Shown here: one piece after another, positions 61,680 to 64,000 of the stretch | How positions within the stretch are numbered: the first letter of the stretch is position 1 | Layout: each line of letters starts with the position of its first letter | From: Phascolomyces articulosus | Lineage: Eukaryota > Mucoromycota > Mucoromycetes > Mucorales > Lichtheimiaceae | Assembly: GCA_025677815.1 (NCBI GenBank) | Contig: JAIXMP010000002.1 | Location: 310,001-374,000, forward strand | Direction of reading: 5' to 3' | DNA: 64,000 nt | Translations under genes and position numbers: made by a program | The notes under the pieces: model-generated | Database searches by the model: none | What the model saw: the letters and a program-made list of their open reading frames with translations, nothing else | Told to the model about the DNA's origin: nothing

Positions 61680-64000
61680 ATGGATGAATTATATCGATCC
61701 GCTCGAGACCTTACTACTGATGAAATTGACGCGTTTCGATCCCAATTAAGACAATCGATTCTCGCCTGTCGTGAACGTTGTTTAACTTTGTCCGCGCAAT
61801 GGTAGTTCTTCTTTTCTATCAGCATGTTTACATAAACAATAATAAAGATCTATTGTCCATTTTCTTTTCATTCTATTAATGTTAATTATTCTTTTTGTTT
61901 TTTTTTTTTTGTGTATCAGGGCAACAGAGATTCTCGATGGCATTACAGAGCAAACACCTATTCCTGCAGAAACAACACTTGTGTGTACCGATTATGAATC
62001 GTCTTTACCTCCGCTTTCAGAAAAGGAACATAATAAATACCAATATGCACGTGCTTTGTTCCGGATGCAACAATACGATAATGTTGCCTTTATATTAAAG
62101 GATTATACGGCACCCCGATTGATGTTTTTACGACTTTATGCGAAATATTTGGTAAAAAAAAAGAATAGATAGCATTGGATCGGATCGGATCGGATTTCTT
62201 CCAGGGAAAAAGGAGCATCTAAAAAAAACCGTATCTTAATGCTATGATCATGGTGTATATGTATTAGGCAGCAGAAAAACGTAAAAATGAACGAATTCAA
62301 GACATGTTGGATGTCATTTCTGATAATTCACAAGCCAAGAATGCAGAATTGGATGCTATTTATAAAGAATTAAAACAGTTTCATGACCAAGATCAATTGG
62401 ATGCTTTCAACCTTTATTTGTAAGTTTTTCTTTTCAACAAATATTAAGGGCAAATATGATCCATGAAGTCTATCTAATAGTATAATATGAACAATAAAAA
62501 AATATGGTAGATATGGCATTGTATTACGAAAACGGGAATTAAATGATATGGCAGCTGCTACATTACTTTCTTCATTAAAAAAATATGAATATAATTGGTC
62601 TGCATGGATGGAATTAGGTGCTCTTGTTACAAGCAAAAAACAGGTACATTGGGATCAAAATAGATAGGCAAAATAACATCAATATGTAAGCTGGATCGTC
62701 CGAACTCATATTAAATCTATCTTTTTATAGTTTCATGATCTTGAACAAGTATTAAATGAACGCATGCCTAAAAGTATCATTAAAAATTTCTTTTTTGCTC
62801 GACGTGCATTGGAAATTCATTTACCACAAGAAACGTTTTGGACTTTTATGACCCCACTACAAAGTAATTTCAGTAATAGTATTTACGTCAAATCACAATT
62901 AGCAACGGCCTATTATGATATGTTTGGTAAGTATAGAAAGAGAGAGAGAGATCATATTATATCTATGGTTTGATCGTGAAAAATAAATATTAACAAAATT
63001 GTGTTTTGGGATTTAGAATATAATGAAGCGGAGGCACTCTTTGATCAAATACGACAAGAGAATCCATGTCGATTAGAAGATATGGATATATATTCCAATT
63101 TACTTTATCTTCAAGGATCACGAATGAAACTGAGTGTATTAGCCCATCAATGTACGCGGATCGACAAATATCGACCTGAAACATGTTGTATAGTAGGTAA
63201 AAAAAATGCAGACTATAATATATATCTTCAGAGAACACCATTCAGATATCTAGATGATTGACGCTTTTATATATATATAGCCAATTATCATAGTGCAAGA
63301 GGGGAAATTCCAGAATCTGTAGAATATTTTAAACGCGCTTTAGCTCTGGATCGAAATTATCATCTTGCATGGACATTGTTAGGACATGATTATATTGAAT
63401 TAAAAAATATGCATGCTGCCATTGAATGCTATCGTCGAGCTATCGGTAATATAATCATCGTAATTTATTTTAGTTGAATAAAGTAAAGAGAGAGAGAGAG
63501 AGAGAGAAAGAAGCCTAATGTTATTAACATGCATATATATATGCAGATGTCAATAGTCGTGATTATCGTGCTTGGTATGGCTTAGGTCAAGCATATGAAA
63601 TTCTTGGTTTACCATTCTATGCAACCCATTACTATCAAAAAACAACAGAGTTAAGGTAATTTGTATATATCTATTATGCCATGGAGAGGATGTATTTTTT
63701 TTTTGGAAGCAAAAGAGAAAATGAACTGACATCCTTGTATTTTTTTTTTTTTGCACAAAGACCGAACGATCCACGGATGTGGAAAGCATTAGGTGCTTGC
63801 TATGCACTTTTACAACGAGATCGAGAAGCGATCAAATGGTATAAACGAGCAGCTGCTTGTGATCCAGATGGGAAACATAGAATTATGATCCAATTGGCGA
63901 GAACTTATGATAAATTGGGTGAAAATAATGCAGCAGCGGATTATTATCGTAGAGCATTGGATCGATATGTAGAAGGAAACGTAAGCTTGTTTACTTATTT
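61680..64000 (+). CDS. CDC23: Anaphase-promoting complex subunit 8 (CDC23), 3'-truncated by the window
   Basis: Nine exons lie inside the window (61680-61801, 61920-62151, 62268-62419, 62511-62643, 62731-62926, 63017-63196, 63281-63445, 63547-63655, 63761-63980), giving 473 residues so far. The last exon ends at a clean GTAAGC donor. The N-terminal APC8 domain is present ([61 protein letters not shown]). TPR repeats follow, including [40 protein letters not shown] and [20 protein letters not shown]. Apc8/Cdc23 is a scaffold TPR subunit of the APC/C ubiquitin ligase, dimerises through its N-terminus and helps to bind the IR tails of activators. The remaining TPRs and C-terminus are beyond the window. 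Confidence 0.95.

Noticed and set aside
1..64000. tRNA, rRNA, CRISPR arrays, bacterial operons
   Set aside because: No T-loop-like consensus with acceptor pairing, no rRNA sequence and no regularly spaced repeats were seen. Gene structure is clearly eukaryotic. A tRNAscan run would be decisive for tRNAs.

Overview
The window looks like nuclear DNA from an early-diverging filamentous fungus, most likely Mucoromycota (Mucorales-type). It is AT-rich. Genes carry many short GT..AG introns. The protein set is fungal: a class IV-like chitin synthase, a P-type plasma-membrane H+-ATPase, Yak1, a Skn7-type HSF/response-regulator fusion, a perilipin and Cox20. The species cannot be named from sequence alone. 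No rRNA, tRNA, CRISPR array or bacterial operon was seen. All multi-exon models below were assembled by hand from splice sites, and their reading frames close at every junction. The one uncertain junction is flagged in the gene at 57130.

Layout. 1-13.3 kb is a gene-sparse metabolic stretch, all on the + strand: an NmrA-like NAD(P)-binding protein, a diverged ornithine-decarboxylase-family enzyme, a cytochrome P450, a broken copy of a 2-oxoglutarate/Fe(II) oxygenase, two non-autonomous DNA transposons, and then the intact oxygenase. 14.9-20.8 kb holds a convergent pair of ion-transport genes: an SLC41/MgtE-type Mg2+ transporter (+) and the plasma-membrane H+-ATPase (-). 24-26.6 kb holds a perilipin-like lipid-droplet protein (+) convergent with COX20 (-). 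28.9-39.7 kb holds a GLI/ZIC-type C2H2 factor (+), a large chitin synthase (-), and a divergently placed extended-SDR protein (+) whose catalytic Tyr position appears to be Ile. 39.7-45 kb is mostly empty, with a decayed coding remnant and a diverged inverted duplication around a 28-T tract. 45-54.5 kb holds three + strand regulators: Yak1-like kinase, Skn7-like factor and an MCM1/SRF-type MADS-box protein. 54.5-61.7 kb is accessory: a dead DDE transposase fragment and a multi-exon gene of unknown function with a conserved-looking GECGKED block. The window ends inside APC8/CDC23.

Functional themes. The regulators (Yak1, Skn7, MADS, C2H2), cell-wall synthesis and ion homeostasis are ordinary housekeeping and stress functions. 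The most unusual material is the ODC-like/P450/2OG-oxygenase neighbourhood, the gene-fragment-bearing MITE at 10.0 kb, the inverted duplication at 43.4-44.2 kb, and the unknown nuclease-like gene at 57.1-59.3 kb.
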